Source of the DNA: JADKAV01 sp963818505
GTDB taxonomy: Bacteria > Actinomycetota > Actinomycetes > S36-B12 > UBA10799
DNA: 64,000 bases
NCBI GenBank assembly: GCA_963818505.1
Contig: CAWFSJ010000006.1
Coordinates: forward strand, 62,001-126,000
Reading direction: 5' to 3'
Below the pieces are notes generated by a model that ran no database searches, was not told where the DNA came from, and worked only from the letters and a program-made list of their open reading frames with translations. This document shows, one piece after another, positions 15,923 to 25,397 of this stretch; positions within the stretch are counted from its first letter, which is position 1; each line of letters opens with the position of its first letter. Position numbers and translations under genes: made by a program.

Positions 15923-17002
15923 CTACTGGTCGGAACTGAAGCGCACTGCGCAGTCGCCCACGACCACATCGGGCCAGACGCGCACCCCGTCTAGCAGCTC
16001 GTTGCCTGTCCCTATGCGGGCCCCGTCGCCGACGACCACTGATCGCAGCACGCAGCCGTCGCCGATGCGGGCGCCGGCACCGATGATGCTGTCCTGAACG
16101 ACGACGTCGCGGCCGACCTGCGCACCGTCGAACAAAACCGAACCGATGACGCTGGACCCGGCACCCACGACGGCGCCTCGGCCCACCGCAGTGCCCCCAC
16201 TGCAGGCACCCGAGACGACCGCGTCGGCTGCCATCCAGGAATCGCCCGTGCCGCCCACGAGCGCAGGTGAGGCCACCGCGCCGGTGACGATGTCGGCACT
16301 ACCCTTGGCAAAGGCCAGAGGTGTACCCAGGTCCAGCCAGTAACCCGGATCGACCCAGCCGACCACCGTGCGGCCTTCCGCGAGCAACCCCGGGAACGTC
16401 TCGCGCTCCACACTGACCGGCCGGCCCTGCGGGATCTCATCGATCACCCGCCGGCGGAAGATGTAGCAGCCGGCGTTGATCTGGTCCGTGACGATCTCCT
16501 CCGGGGTCTGCGGCTTCTCCAGGAAGGCCGTGACCCTATCGCCGACAGTGGGCACCAGCCCGAACGCCCGTGGATCGTCCACACGAGTGAGGTACAACGC
16601 CACATCGGCGTCCGACTCCCGCCATGCCCCGACCAGGGCCTGTATGTCCAGCCCCGTGAGGATGTCCCCGTTGAAGACCACAACCGGGTCGTCTGGTCCG
16701 CATGTCAGAGCATCCGCGGCGTTGCGGATCGCCCCACCCGTGCCCAGCGGCTCGGTCTCGACCCGGTAGTCGAGGGCGACACCGAAGTCCGAACCGTCGC
16801 CGAAGTAGTCGCTGAAGACCTCCGCGCGGTAGGAGGTTCCAAGCGCGACGCGCGTCACACCTGCTGCACGGGCTATGGCGATCTGATGCTCGGTGAACGG
16901 CACCCCGGCAACCGGGAGCATCGGCTTCGGAGTGTTGATCGTCAAGGGCCGCAGCCGGGTCCCCTTGCCACCCACCAACAGAATCGACTCGAGCACCGCC
17001 AC
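15923..17002 (-). CDS. Sugar-1-phosphate nucleotidyltransferase (mannose-1-P guanylyltransferase-like)
   Basis: 359-residue protein with a GT-A nucleotidyltransferase domain (LLVGGKGTRLRPLT, TPKPMLPVAG, VVVFNGDIL) and a C-terminal left-handed beta-helix of hexapeptide repeats (about 250-359). In mycobacteria the enzyme at this place (Rv3264c) makes GDP-mannose, which fits manA and manB nearby; glucose-1-phosphate thymidylyl activity cannot be excluded. It converges on fbiB with a 4-base gap. A second GTG at 16996 has CAGACT six bases upstream and may be the true start. Confidence 0.88.
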   Translation of the reverse strand: MAVLESILLVGGKGTRLRPLTINTPKPMLPVAGVPFTEHQIAIARAAGVTRVALGTSYRAEVFSDYFGDGSDFGVALDYRVETEPLGTGGAIRNAADALTCGPDDPVVVFNGDILTGLDIQALVGAWRESDADVALYLTRVDDPRAFGLVPTVGDRVTAFLEKPQTPEEIVTDQINAGCYIFRRRVIDEIPQGRPVSVERETFPGLLAEGRTVVGWVDPGYWLDLGTPLAFAKGSADIVTGAVASPALVGGTGDSWMAADAVVSGACSGGTAVGRGAVVGAGSSVIGSVLFDGAQVGRDVVVQDSIIGAGARIGDGCVLRSVVVGDGARIGTGNELLDGVRVWPDVVVGDCAVRFSSDQ

Positions 17003-17034
17003 AGTCTGCCAGGGAGCACCGCAGCAGGCGAGGT

Positions 17035-17040
17035 TAACAT
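17035..17040 (+). promoter_or_regulatory. Putative -10 of TIGR03089 gene (leaderless)
   Basis: TAACAT, six bases before the GTG at 17047. Confidence 0.5.
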
Positions 17041-17046
17041 CACACC

Positions 17047-17688
17047 GTGTCCTCCCTGCGTGAAGCCCGATTGAGCGCCCTGCGCAGCCACGGCTCCTCC
17101 CCGCTGATCACCGACTGCACACAAGGCCGCGTCGAGTTGTCCCACGTGACGTTCGACAACTGGGTCACCAAGACCGTTAACTTCCTGCGTCTCGAGGCCG
17201 ACGTGGACGTCGGCGACACCGTCGGTCTGGCCCTGCCCCTGCACTGGATGGCAGCGGTCTGGCTGGTGGCCGCGTGGGAGGCAGGCGCGCAGGTGGGCTT
17301 CGGTGACGCGGACCTGACGGTGTCGACCGAGGGTGACCCGGACGTGTTGGTGGTTGCCGACCCGTTCGGCATGGCCACACCGCCGATCGGCAGCCAGGCC
17401 GAGTGGAACTTCCCAGCCGACGTCCGCGTCATGCCCGACCAACTCGTGCTGCCAGCCCCGCCGATGGGCTCGATGGCCGCAGGCCCTGATGCCGGTGGCC
17501 TTCTGGCCGAGGCCACCGCATACGCCCGCGGCGTCGGACTGGTGGCCGGGGGCAGACTCCTGACGAACCTTGCGCTCTGCGATCTCAGCGGCGTCATGGC
17601 CACGATCGCCGGCGCTATCGCAGTGGACGCGGCGGTGGTGTACGCCGACTCACCCGGCCAGGAGCAGACCACTGCTGTGGCCCGCTGA
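17047..17688 (+). CDS. TIGR03089 family protein
   Basis: 213-residue actinobacterial protein of the TIGR03089 family (Rv3268-like), a remote relative of the AMP-binding acyl-CoA synthetase fold but much too short to be one. Visible segments are SPLITDCTQGRVELSHVTFD near the start and GLVAGGRLLTNLALCDLSG near the end. No AMP-binding P-loop is present. Function unknown. It sits between the nucleotidyltransferase and the amidase, as in mycobacteria near the LCP gene. Confidence 0.85.
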   Translation: MSSLREARLSALRSHGSSPLITDCTQGRVELSHVTFDNWVTKTVNFLRLEADVDVGDTVGLALPLHWMAAVWLVAAWEAGAQVGFGDADLTVSTEGDPDVLVVADPFGMATPPIGSQAEWNFPADVRVMPDQLVLPAPPMGSMAAGPDAGGLLAEATAYARGVGLVAGGRLLTNLALCDLSGVMATIAGAIAVDAAVVYADSPGQEQTTAVAR

Positions 17689-17704
17689 TCGGGTCGGCTT
17701 CGGG

Positions 17705-20700
17705 TCAGGCCCGCCGGGCCGCCGAGAGCACTGCGGTGGCCACACCAACAGCGCGAACGTTGGCGATCGCCGGGCTGCTTTGCAGGAAACGCAAGCCAGC
17801 GCCGTTGCCCTTGCCGGGCGTCACCATGAGAACCGCGCGCCCCGTTGCCGCAGCGACCGCCGCGGCCATGACCCGCCGGGAGTCCACGAGGATCGCTTCA
17901 CCACGGCGTGGACCCAACCGGGCGATCCGTGCCGCGCGCAGGACCGCCTTCTGCGTGGCCAGGCGCACTGGACGTCGCAGCGCCGCCGCAGCACGGTTGG
18001 ACAGTTCCTTGCGTCCGGCCACCACCACTGTTCGGGTGCCGTGGGCCTTGACGAACTTGACGGCCGCGGCCGACGGGACCTCCTGAACGGCCAGCAGGTA
18101 GCCCTTGGCCCGCACCGCACCCATTGCGGCGCTGGCCATGGCCGAAGGGTTGTCGGCCCGTCCGACGAAGACGGCCCGACGAGTTGAGTGCTGTCCGGCC
18201 CGGGCCAATGCCAGGGACAGGGCGCCGACGGAGTCCGCCCGCACACGGCGCACCGTGGCCAGTTTGGACACTGCTTTCAATGCCGCCGGGCTGAAGGCAC
18301 CCACGGCGGTCAGAGTCCTGGCCGGCCTCAGCGCCTTGCGCGCGGCAGCGTCCGGACCGCTTCCACCGATCACGTAAACGGGCCTGCCCTGGACGCCACC
18401 AAACGTTGCTGCGAGCGCCACGACTGTGGTGTCGCTGGCCTGAACGACGACCGGCGCACCCCCGCGCCCAGCCGCCAGGGACGTCGACAGGGAAGTTGCC
18501 GTGGTGGGGGCCTGGGTCGCGCCGCGCGCGATGTACGCCGAAGGCAACTGCAGACCTGTGCGCAGCCTCTCCCCGGAGATCGACGAGGTCTGCCCGCCTG
18601 AACTGGTGGCGATGGCGGTGGCAACCGCTCCCCCGGTCAACCGGTTTCGCAGATCGAGCTGGACGACGTCGGGCAACCCGAACAGTGCGGCCACGTCAGC
18701 TTGGGGCCGGGTCTGCATCTGCCACGACGCGTACCTCGAGTTGCGCTTCTGAAGGCTCCACGGGTCGTCGACGCTGCGGGCCCACGGGAGGTCCTTGCCC
18801 CACACGTCCGCTGCGTTCAAAGTCGCCCCACCGCTGGCTTCGAAGACGGGGACCTCCAGCGGCGCCGACCCGTACGAGACGACCAGCCCCTTGCTGGCAG
18901 ACGAGGATGTGGCAGCGACCGCTTTGCGCCACTGCTGGTAACCCTTGGTCGAAGCCGCCTTCTGACCCAGGAACCCCTCGTCGCCGATGTGGCAGCCGCA
19001 CTGCGGATCCCATTGTCTGGCCAAAGCCGCCGAGCGGGCGATGACAGCCATGACACGTTGGGCCTGGTCCGGCCAGCCGGGCGTCGACGCGGCCAGGTAC
19101 GGCAGGTACTCGTCGTGTACGCGCACCAATGCGACCGCCTGCAGAACCCCGTCACGCACCTCGACGCGCACCGCGCCGGCCCGCACGAGGTCGTCGCCGA
19201 TTTGAAGGGCCGTGGCCGAGCTGCCCAACTTCCCGGCTGTGCGCGTGCCCGCCCAACGAACCGACACGCGGGTGCCCGCGGCGGCGCGCTGCCACTTCTT
19301 GGCTACCTTGCGCTCCACGACCACACGGTCGCCCTCGACCCGCAGGCGCGCGCGCGTCCGCTTGTCACCGACCAGAGCCTGTTTGCCGGCGGAGACCTTG
19401 AACGAGCCACCCCCTCTGACGAGGGCTTGCGTGCTCAGGGGCAATTGAGCACGCCTCGCGAGCATCACCCAGAGGACCCTGTTGTCGTCGGCTGGTTTGA
19501 CCGCCGCACCTGTCAAGTAGTGCCTGAGTATGGCGCTAGCCTTCTTACCCTGCCGCGCCTGCCCGAGGACACCTGCCTTGGGCACACCCACACCGTCACC
19601 AGAACCCGAACCGCGGAAGTGGAACTCGTCACTGACCGGATCAGGGGTGATCAGGTCCGGGATGTCGGGCGGTGGCACGCCACCCGAGCGATAGATCTGC
19701 GATGCGCGGGCCCGGATGGCGCCGACCTGGGCATACAGGTACTTGCCAGGACAGGCTGTGTTCCCGGCGTCCTTGTGCCCGGAGACCCGATTCAACGTGG
19801 CGGTCTCGCCGGCCTCCCAGTAACCGCTGCCCAGGGAACCATTGCTGACCAGCGTGTCCTTGCCCCCCGGGTCTCGTTTGGTGAGCCCGAGCTTCCACGC
19901 CATGAGCTGGGCGATCGACTCCTTGATCGCATCCATCTTCTCGTCGGAGGGGTTGTACTCCTCGAAGTTGCCCATTGCCGACACCGCGAAACTGTCGGTG
20001 TTCAAACCCGCGGTATGCCCCCCGACCACGGGCCTATTCATGCCCCCGTAGCGACCTTCGTACAGGGTGCCGAAGCGGTCTACAAGGAAGTTGTAGGCCA
20101 TGTCGGAGTACTTCAGGCCCTCGGTGTACCAGGCGTAGAGATTACGGACCTGCGAGGCGGCCTGCTCAGGGCTGTAGGTACTGCTCGAGACGGTGTGATG
20201 GACGAAGCCGACCTTCACAGCATTGGAGTAGATCGGGTCCCGGTTGCGCATACTCTCATCGGCGCCCCACTGAGCGCGGGTGACGATGGGCGGCATTCCG
20301 GGCGCTGCGGCGGCCTGCGACAGCGGGCTCTGCTGGATTCCGACATCATCGGTGTCCACCAGGTGCACCTCGGTGTTGGGCGGGGCCTTGCCATCGGGGG
20401 TCTGGACCCAGACCTGCACTGCATCCGACTGCCCGGTCAGCATGGGGTCGGTGCCCGAGCGCGCATCCTCGCCCTCCCCCGAGGCTGGATCGGGGCCGTG
20501 GTCGTCGTGGAACGGGATGTTCAGCCACGGTGTCCAGCCGTCCTTCTCGCGGACCCGGACTTTCACCAGGGAACCGGGCGAAGGCGGCTGGTCCCAGGAC
20601 AACCCGACGAGGCCGAATGGTTTGGTTTCGACCACCGAACTGCGCGACGCCGTCGGCTGCTCGACCCCGGACATGCCCCGACTGCCACCCATGGAGATGC

Positions 20701-20836
20701 CATCAAGGGACAGGGTCTGGACCCGTGTGGGCACCGGACGCGGGGAGGAACCGGGCATGCTGATCACAGGTAGCGCGACGACCACGGCAAGCACCGCCGT
20801 CACGACCAGACTCAACCGCGAGCGCAAATCAAGCAC
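17705..20836 (-). CDS. Secreted N-acetylmuramoyl-L-alanine amidase with SpoIID-like and wall-binding domains
   Basis: About 1043 residues, exported by an N-terminal hydrophobic segment (about 8-28). The amidase/PGRP domain (about 185-375) has the zinc ligands in VGFVHHTV, then LNRVSGHKDAGNTACPG (His and Cys). A middle domain (about 480-765) resembles SpoIID/LytB (VRVHDEYLPYLAA, VPVFEASGGATLNA). The C-terminal 250 residues resemble cell-wall-binding repeat 2 (YVIGGSGPDAAARKAL and related units). Together it could cut and anchor to peptidoglycan. GTG at 20836 is preceded by GAGAGG; a TTG lies one codon earlier. Divergent from the LCP gene. Confidence 0.85.
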   Translation of the reverse strand: MLDLRSRLSLVVTAVLAVVVALPVISMPGSSPRPVPTRVQTLSLDGISMGGSRGMSGVEQPTASRSSVVETKPFGLVGLSWDQPPSPGSLVKVRVREKDGWTPWLNIPFHDDHGPDPASGEGEDARSGTDPMLTGQSDAVQVWVQTPDGKAPPNTEVHLVDTDDVGIQQSPLSQAAAAPGMPPIVTRAQWGADESMRNRDPIYSNAVKVGFVHHTVSSSTYSPEQAASQVRNLYAWYTEGLKYSDMAYNFLVDRFGTLYEGRYGGMNRPVVGGHTAGLNTDSFAVSAMGNFEEYNPSDEKMDAIKESIAQLMAWKLGLTKRDPGGKDTLVSNGSLGSGYWEAGETATLNRVSGHKDAGNTACPGKYLYAQVGAIRARASQIYRSGGVPPPDIPDLITPDPVSDEFHFRGSGSGDGVGVPKAGVLGQARQGKKASAILRHYLTGAAVKPADDNRVLWVMLARRAQLPLSTQALVRGGGSFKVSAGKQALVGDKRTRARLRVEGDRVVVERKVAKKWQRAAAGTRVSVRWAGTRTAGKLGSSATALQIGDDLVRAGAVRVEVRDGVLQAVALVRVHDEYLPYLAASTPGWPDQAQRVMAVIARSAALARQWDPQCGCHIGDEGFLGQKAASTKGYQQWRKAVAATSSSASKGLVVSYGSAPLEVPVFEASGGATLNAADVWGKDLPWARSVDDPWSLQKRNSRYASWQMQTRPQADVAALFGLPDVVQLDLRNRLTGGAVATAIATSSGGQTSSISGERLRTGLQLPSAYIARGATQAPTTATSLSTSLAAGRGGAPVVVQASDTTVVALAATFGGVQGRPVYVIGGSGPDAAARKALRPARTLTAVGAFSPAALKAVSKLATVRRVRADSVGALSLALARAGQHSTRRAVFVGRADNPSAMASAAMGAVRAKGYLLAVQEVPSAAAVKFVKAHGTRTVVVAGRKELSNRAAAALRRPVRLATQKAVLRAARIARLGPRRGEAILVDSRRVMAAAVAAATGRAVLMVTPGKGNGAGLRFLQSSPAIANVRAVGVATAVLSAARRA

Positions 20837-21030
20837 CAACCTCTCGGGACGAGCGGATCAGACTGCAGGAACCAGGGTCACCCCGGCGCGCGTCCAAGTG
20901 TCGTAACCCAGGGCCGGCAGTGGCAGAACTGTTCACATATCGGACGCGTGTCGCAGGAAGCCAACTGCAGCCGTCAACACACGAACGACGGTATTGATCA
21001 CAGGTTAACCGAAAGCTGAAAACCCACCTG

Positions 21031-21036
21031 TACCCT
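21031..21036 (+). promoter_or_regulatory. Putative -10 of LCP gene 1
   Basis: TACCCT, about 23 bases before the ATG at 21060. The transcript would have a short leader containing GGAGG, unlike the leaderless genes around it. The 223-base divergent region 20837-21059 shows no other clear site. Confidence 0.4.
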
Positions 21037-21059
21037 GGAATCCTGAGGATCGGAGGACA

Positions 21060-22469
21060 ATGGCTGCTCGACGCCGTCGTTGGCCGCGCGTGCTCGCCGG
21101 AATCGCCTCGTCGCTGGTCCTCGTGGCCACGGGCGCTGCCGCTGCCGGAGCAGTGCTGTACAACCGCCTCGATAGCAACATCAACACCCTCGACACCACC
21201 GACCAGCTCGGAACCCGGCCCGTCAAGGAAGTCTCCCCCACGGAGCCCATCAACATACTGGTGATGGGCTCGGACAGCCGCACCGGCAAGGGCAACAACA
21301 AGAAGTACGGCAACTCGGCCAACGCCGGTATCGAGGGTCAGCGAAGTGACACGACTCTTCTGTTCCACATCTCCGGGGATCGCACTCGCGCTCTGGGAAT
21401 GAGCATCCCGCGCGACTCGCTAGTGACACTGCCCACCTGCAAGAACAGCCAAGGCGTCCCCCAGGGTGGGTACACCGGCCGGTTCAACGAAGCCTTCGAC
21501 ATCGGCGGTCCGGGCTGCACGATCAAGGCCGTGGAGCAACTCACCGGCATTTACGTCGACCATTTCGTGGTCGTCGACTTCAACGGTTTCAAGAAGATGG
21601 TCGATGCCGTCGGCGGGGTTGAGGTCTGCCTGCGCGAACCGGTCAACGACTACCACTCACGGCTGAACCTGCCGGCCGGCAAGCAGACGATCAGCGGAGA
21701 GGACGCCCTGGCCTTCGTGCGTGCCCGCGAGACCCTCGGGGACGGCAGCGACATCCAGCGGATCCAGCGCCAACAGGACTTCATCTCCTCGATGATCCGT
21801 AAGGTCACCAGCGCCGGTGTGCTCACCAACCCGATCAAGCTCTTCAATCTTCTGGACGCCGGCACGAAGTCGCTGACGACCGACCAGAACCTCTCCAGCC
21901 TCAAGTCGATCCAGCAGATAGCTGAGTCGATGGTCGACATCCGTCCGTCGGACGTGACGTTCGTGACCGTCCCGTTCACGTACAACTCCGACATGTCCAC
22001 TGTCTCCTGGGACCCCGTCAAGTCCGAGAAGATGTTCAAGGCCGTCATCAACGACAAGCCCTGGCCGGAACCTGCCACCGTGCCGCCCGGCCAGGATCCC
22101 TTGACCGTTCCGCCCGAGTCAATCGACGTGGTCGTGGTCAACGGGACTCCGCAACCGAACTTCGCACTCAAGGTGGCCGAGGAACTGCAGGCCCAGGGCT
22201 ACAACGTCGTAGCGACCCGGGGCAGCGACACCGATGTCGCCACGACGAGCCTGACGTACGCACCCGACAAGGCCGAGGCGGCTCGCACGCTGGCTTACGC
22301 CGCGGGGGCCACCGAGACCAAGGTCAAGACGTCGGCGGGAACCAGCATCGTGCTGAAGGTCGGCACCGACTTCACCTCGATCAGCCCCGTCATCACCAAG
22401 AAACAGAAGAAGGACCCGGCCGATACGTCCGCGCCGAAGACCGCTGATTCGTCCATCTGCGTGAGTTGA
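21060..22469 (+). CDS. LCP (LytR-CpsA-Psr) family wall-polymer transferase
   Basis: 469-residue membrane-anchored enzyme of the family that attaches teichoic acid or arabinogalactan-type polymers to peptidoglycan. A basic N-terminus (MAARRRRWPR) precedes one membrane helix (about 12-34). The LCP domain (about 80-230) has NILVMGSDSRTG, MSIPRDSLV and AFVRARETLGDGSDIQRIQR, with the Arg and Asp residues used to bind polyprenyl pyrophosphate. A LytR_C domain (about 355-450) follows. GGAGG lies just before the ATG. It overlaps the downstream glycosyltransferase by one base. Confidence 0.93.
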   Translation: MAARRRRWPRVLAGIASSLVLVATGAAAAGAVLYNRLDSNINTLDTTDQLGTRPVKEVSPTEPINILVMGSDSRTGKGNNKKYGNSANAGIEGQRSDTTLLFHISGDRTRALGMSIPRDSLVTLPTCKNSQGVPQGGYTGRFNEAFDIGGPGCTIKAVEQLTGIYVDHFVVVDFNGFKKMVDAVGGVEVCLREPVNDYHSRLNLPAGKQTISGEDALAFVRARETLGDGSDIQRIQRQQDFISSMIRKVTSAGVLTNPIKLFNLLDAGTKSLTTDQNLSSLKSIQQIAESMVDIRPSDVTFVTVPFTYNSDMSTVSWDPVKSEKMFKAVINDKPWPEPATVPPGQDPLTVPPESIDVVVVNGTPQPNFALKVAEELQAQGYNVVATRGSDTDVATTSLTYAPDKAEAARTLAYAAGATETKVKTSAGTSIVLKVGTDFTSISPVITKKQKKDPADTSAPKTADSSICVS

Positions 22470-23335
22470 TGTCCACCGACTACGCCGTGGTGCTGCTTAC
22501 GCAAGGGCTGCGGCCCACCGAGTTACGCCGAGCCATTGATTCGGTCCTGGCACAGCAAGACGTCACCTGCGACGTGCTCGTCGTGGGTAATGGCTGGGAA
22601 CCCACGGATCTGCCTGCCGGGGTCCGGGGCCTGGGTCTGAGCGAGAACGTCGGGATTCCCGCAGGGCGTAACGCCGGCGTCGGCGCCACCACTGCGCCGA
22701 TGATCTTCTTTCTCGACGACGACGCGTGGCTGCCTGAGGTGGATACGCTGGCCCGGATTTCTGCCATGTTCGAGGCGAATCCCCGGTTCGGCCTCATCCA
22801 GCCGCGCGTCACAGACCCCGACTCGGCCGGTGATCCCACTCGCTGGATCCCCCGGATGCACAAGGGGGATCCCCGACACAGCAGCGCGGTGTTCAGCGTC
22901 TGGGAGGGAGCGGTTGCGATCCCGCGCGATGTCTTCGAGTGCACCGGCGGCTGGCCCGATCCATTCTTCTACGCCCACGAGGGCATCGAGTTGGCCTGGC
23001 GGGTCTGGGACTGCGACCGGATCGTCTGGTACGCCGGTGATCTTGTGGCCCACCATCCGGTCATCGACCCACGCCGCCACGACGAGTACTACCGGCTCAA
23101 TGCGCGCAACCGGGTTTGGCTGGCACGCAGGAATCTGCCTTGGCCGGTCGGGATCCCCTACATCGCCACGTGGACGGCAGTGCAACGGATCCGGTCGCGC
23201 AGTGACGCCCAGGCTTGGCACTCGTGGTGGTCCGGTTTTCAGGAGGGCTGGTCGGCCGATCCTGGGCCGCGGCGACCGGTTGCCTGGTCGACCGTCTGGG
23301 AGATGGCCCGCTACGGCCGCCCGCCGGTGGTTTGA
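22469..23335 (+). CDS. Family 2 glycosyltransferase (WbbL/rhamnosyltransferase-like)
   Basis: 288-residue GT-A glycosyltransferase. It shows the nucleotide-sugar site VVGNGWEP, the metal DxD as FFLDDDAWLP and the acceptor-side motif YAHEGIELAWRVWDCDR. It resembles the mycobacterial rhamnosyltransferase that builds the galactan linker, and its place after an LCP gene supports a wall-glycan role. The ATG at 22469 overlaps the LCP stop (TGATG). The 3' end overlaps the convergent glycerophosphotransferase-like gene by 25 bases. Confidence 0.88.
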   Translation: MSTDYAVVLLTQGLRPTELRRAIDSVLAQQDVTCDVLVVGNGWEPTDLPAGVRGLGLSENVGIPAGRNAGVGATTAPMIFFLDDDAWLPEVDTLARISAMFEANPRFGLIQPRVTDPDSAGDPTRWIPRMHKGDPRHSSAVFSVWEGAVAIPRDVFECTGGWPDPFFYAHEGIELAWRVWDCDRIVWYAGDLVAHHPVIDPRRHDEYYRLNARNRVWLARRNLPWPVGIPYIATWTAVQRIRSRSDAQAWHSWWSGFQEGWSADPGPRRPVAWSTVWEMARYGRPPVV

Positions 23336-24573
23336 CCCCCGCGCCGTTCGACCTCGGCCACCTCGCCAGCACCGTACACGGACACCTCCCGCGTCGCGTT
23401 TATGAACCGCTGGGTGGATGCGCCGGCCGTCACGTCGCCGAAGTGCCGCTGCACCCAATAGCCCCGCTCGTCGCGCAGCGTGTCCGACTCGAGGGCACGA
23501 TCGACCAGTGCCGCGGCCGCGCCGGCGTCGCCCGCGGACAGGCGGTAGCACGCCGATAAGAAGTTGCTGTGAGCGCCAACAGCCGACTCCGAGGCGGGGA
23601 TCGTGACGATCAGCGGTTTGCCTGTGACCAACCAGTCGAAGGCCATCGCGGAGTTGTCCAGGATAGCCACGTCGGACTCGGCGATCTGCCAGTCGATCTT
23701 GCCGGCTGTGTCGATCACGTGCGGGTGACTACCGGGCTGCATCTGCGCATTGGCACGCTCCAGAGTCGCCCGTATCTGCTTGTCGGCCAAACCGTAGCCC
23801 GGCGAATGGGTGCCAGACAACGGGTGCGGGCGGTAGATGACGCGGTAACCGGCCGCCAACAGACCGGTGACGATAGCCCGGCCGGAGGATTCGATCGATC
23901 CGTACGCCATCGAGGGCCGGTCGCCCTCCCAGGTAGGCGCGTAGAGCACCGTGCGCACATCAGAGCGGCCGCTGCGGTCAGCGGGCAGGAAGTCCAGTTG
24001 AGGCCTGCCGATCTGGCGGGTCCGTACAGCTGGGTCGTACATGGGAAGGGAGTTCAAGATCCGCTCATAGGCGGCCTGACCCGCGATGAAGGCGAAGTCG
24101 TAGGCGCGCAACTGGCCGCTGGACATGTAGCCCTTCTCGCTCTCGCCGTGTGAGATGAAGACATGCGCCGCCCGGCCGTACCGCATGAGCTGGAAATTGC
24201 GCACCGACTGGTTGACGTACAGGACCACCCGCGGATCAGCGGCAGTCATGTAGTTCTCCATGTCGTGAAGATTGCGCATGTACACCACAGGCAAGGAACA
24301 CTCCTGCGCCACGACCCTGGCGATGGTGGCCTTGCGCACGGAGATCACCGTGGGAAGAACTTCCCCAAGAGCCACGAGCGGCTCGTACCACTGACGCAAC
24401 TGGTAGAGGTACAGATCGGGGTCCTCGTCGGCGAAGTGCGCCATAACGGTGGCAGGTGGGACAACGGCTGGTTGCGCCTGCAGAAACCTGCGGTCCTTCG
24501 CGTCGCGAGATGCCCGACGCACCCTCAGATACTCGGTCCGGACCAGTCGACCGGCCTTCGCAGCGACGCTCAC
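23311..24573 (-). CDS. CDP-glycerol glycerophosphotransferase-like protein (TagB/TagF family), paralog 1
   Basis: 420-residue protein of the Glyphos_transf family, which transfers polyol phosphates to growing teichoic-acid chains at the cytoplasmic membrane face. Motifs seen are HVFISHGESEKGYMSSGQ, VLYAPTWEGDRPSMAYGS, YRPHPLSGTHSP and DNSAMAFDWLVTGKPLIVT. The first 180 residues are divergent. The product is a close paralog of the gene at 26808. The GTG at 24573 follows TATTGT by six bases. It converges on the glycosyltransferase with a 25-base overlap. Confidence 0.85.
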   Translation of the reverse strand: MSVAAKAGRLVRTEYLRVRRASRDAKDRRFLQAQPAVVPPATVMAHFADEDPDLYLYQLRQWYEPLVALGEVLPTVISVRKATIARVVAQECSLPVVYMRNLHDMENYMTAADPRVVLYVNQSVRNFQLMRYGRAAHVFISHGESEKGYMSSGQLRAYDFAFIAGQAAYERILNSLPMYDPAVRTRQIGRPQLDFLPADRSGRSDVRTVLYAPTWEGDRPSMAYGSIESSGRAIVTGLLAAGYRVIYRPHPLSGTHSPGYGLADKQIRATLERANAQMQPGSHPHVIDTAGKIDWQIAESDVAILDNSAMAFDWLVTGKPLIVTIPASESAVGAHSNFLSACYRLSAGDAGAAAALVDRALESDTLRDERGYWVQRHFGDVTAGASTQRFINATREVSVYGAGEVAEVERRGGQTTGGRP

Positions 24574-24579
24574 GGGCGC

Positions 24580-24585
24580 ACAATA
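24580..24585 (-). promoter_or_regulatory. Putative -10 of TagB-like paralog 1 (leaderless)
   Basis: TATTGT, six bases before the GTG at 24573. Confidence 0.5.
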
Positions 24586-24625
24586 GCAGCCGGGTGGGAG
24601 CAGCCCCGCGGCTCACGTGCAAGGG

Positions 24626-24631
24626 TACGAT
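24626..24631 (+). promoter_or_regulatory. Putative -10 of nucleotidyltransferase gene
   Basis: TACGAT, 33 bases before the ATG at 24665; the short leader contains GGAG at a suitable distance. Confidence 0.4.
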
Positions 24632-24664
24632 TGACCCCGAACCCGACGAACGGAGTGTTTGCCC

Positions 24665-25360
24665 ATGACGATCCAGGTGGCGATCCTGGCCGCAGGTATG
24701 GGCACCCGCCTCGGGAGGCCTTGGCCGAAACCCTTGACCAAGCTCCATGACGGTCGCAGCATCATGGGCCAGCAGCGCGAGAACATCGCCGCGGTGTTCG
24801 GGGATCAGGCGAAGGTGATCACCGTGGTGGGGTTCAAGCTCGAGTCGATCCTCGAGGCGTTCCCCGACGGCCTGTTCGTCTACAACGAGAACTTCGACAC
24901 CACCAACACCTCCAAGAGCCTGCTCAAGGCCCTTGAATCCTCCGCTGAGGGCCCGGTGTTGTGGATGAACGGGGACGTCGTGTTCGATCCGCAGGTGCTC
25001 GCCCGGCTTGAGAGCAACATCCTGCGCGGGGACAACGTGATCTGCGTGAACACGGCCACCGTCGCCGAGGAGGAGGTCAAGTACACCGTCGACGCCGAAG
25101 GTTACGTGCACCTGCTCAGCAAGAAGGTGGAGAACGCGCTTGGCGAGGCTGTGGGCATCAACCTCGTGTCCGCCAAGGACAAAGCCCGTCTCATCGAGTG
25201 TCTTGTGGCCTGTAACGAGCAGGACTACTTCGAGCGCGGCATCGAACTGGCCATCGAGAGTTTCGGGATCAAGTTCACCCCGGTCGACATCTCCGACCTG
25301 TTCGCGGTGGAGATCGACTTCGAGGCAGACCTCGATCGGGTGAACGACGCGCGCCTCTAG
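24665..25360 (+). CDS. NTP transferase (CTP:phosphosugar/phosphocholine cytidylyltransferase-like)
   Basis: 231-residue GT-A nucleotidyltransferase. The loop LAAGMGTRLGRPWPKPLTKL carries the GxGTRxG signature and the phosphate-binding Lys; VLWMNGDVVFDP holds the catalytic Asp and AVEIDFEADLDR a second metal Asp. It resembles enzymes that make CDP-choline or CDP-sugar phosphates. Its place between two CDP-glycerol-transferase-like genes suggests it activates their substrate, which is inference. ATG at 24665 has GGAG nine bases upstream; a TTG two codons earlier is less likely. Confidence 0.8.
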   Translation: MTIQVAILAAGMGTRLGRPWPKPLTKLHDGRSIMGQQRENIAAVFGDQAKVITVVGFKLESILEAFPDGLFVYNENFDTTNTSKSLLKALESSAEGPVLWMNGDVVFDPQVLARLESNILRGDNVICVNTATVAEEEVKYTVDAEGYVHLLSKKVENALGEAVGINLVSAKDKARLIECLVACNEQDYFERGIELAIESFGIKFTPVDISDLFAVEIDFEADLDRVNDARL

Positions 25361-25363
25361 GCT
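25358..25363 (+). promoter_or_regulatory. Putative -10 of SNase gene
   Basis: TAGGCT overlapping the stop codon of the preceding gene; gives a leader of about 28 bases with GGAG before the GTG at 25398. Confidence 0.35.
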
Positions 25364-25397
25364 CAATTCCTGACCGGCAATGGTCGATGGAGCAATT

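Noticed and set aside
18701..20773. 690-codon plus-strand frame inside the amidase gene
   Set aside because: Low-complexity composition and full overlap with a well-supported three-domain protein on the minus strand.
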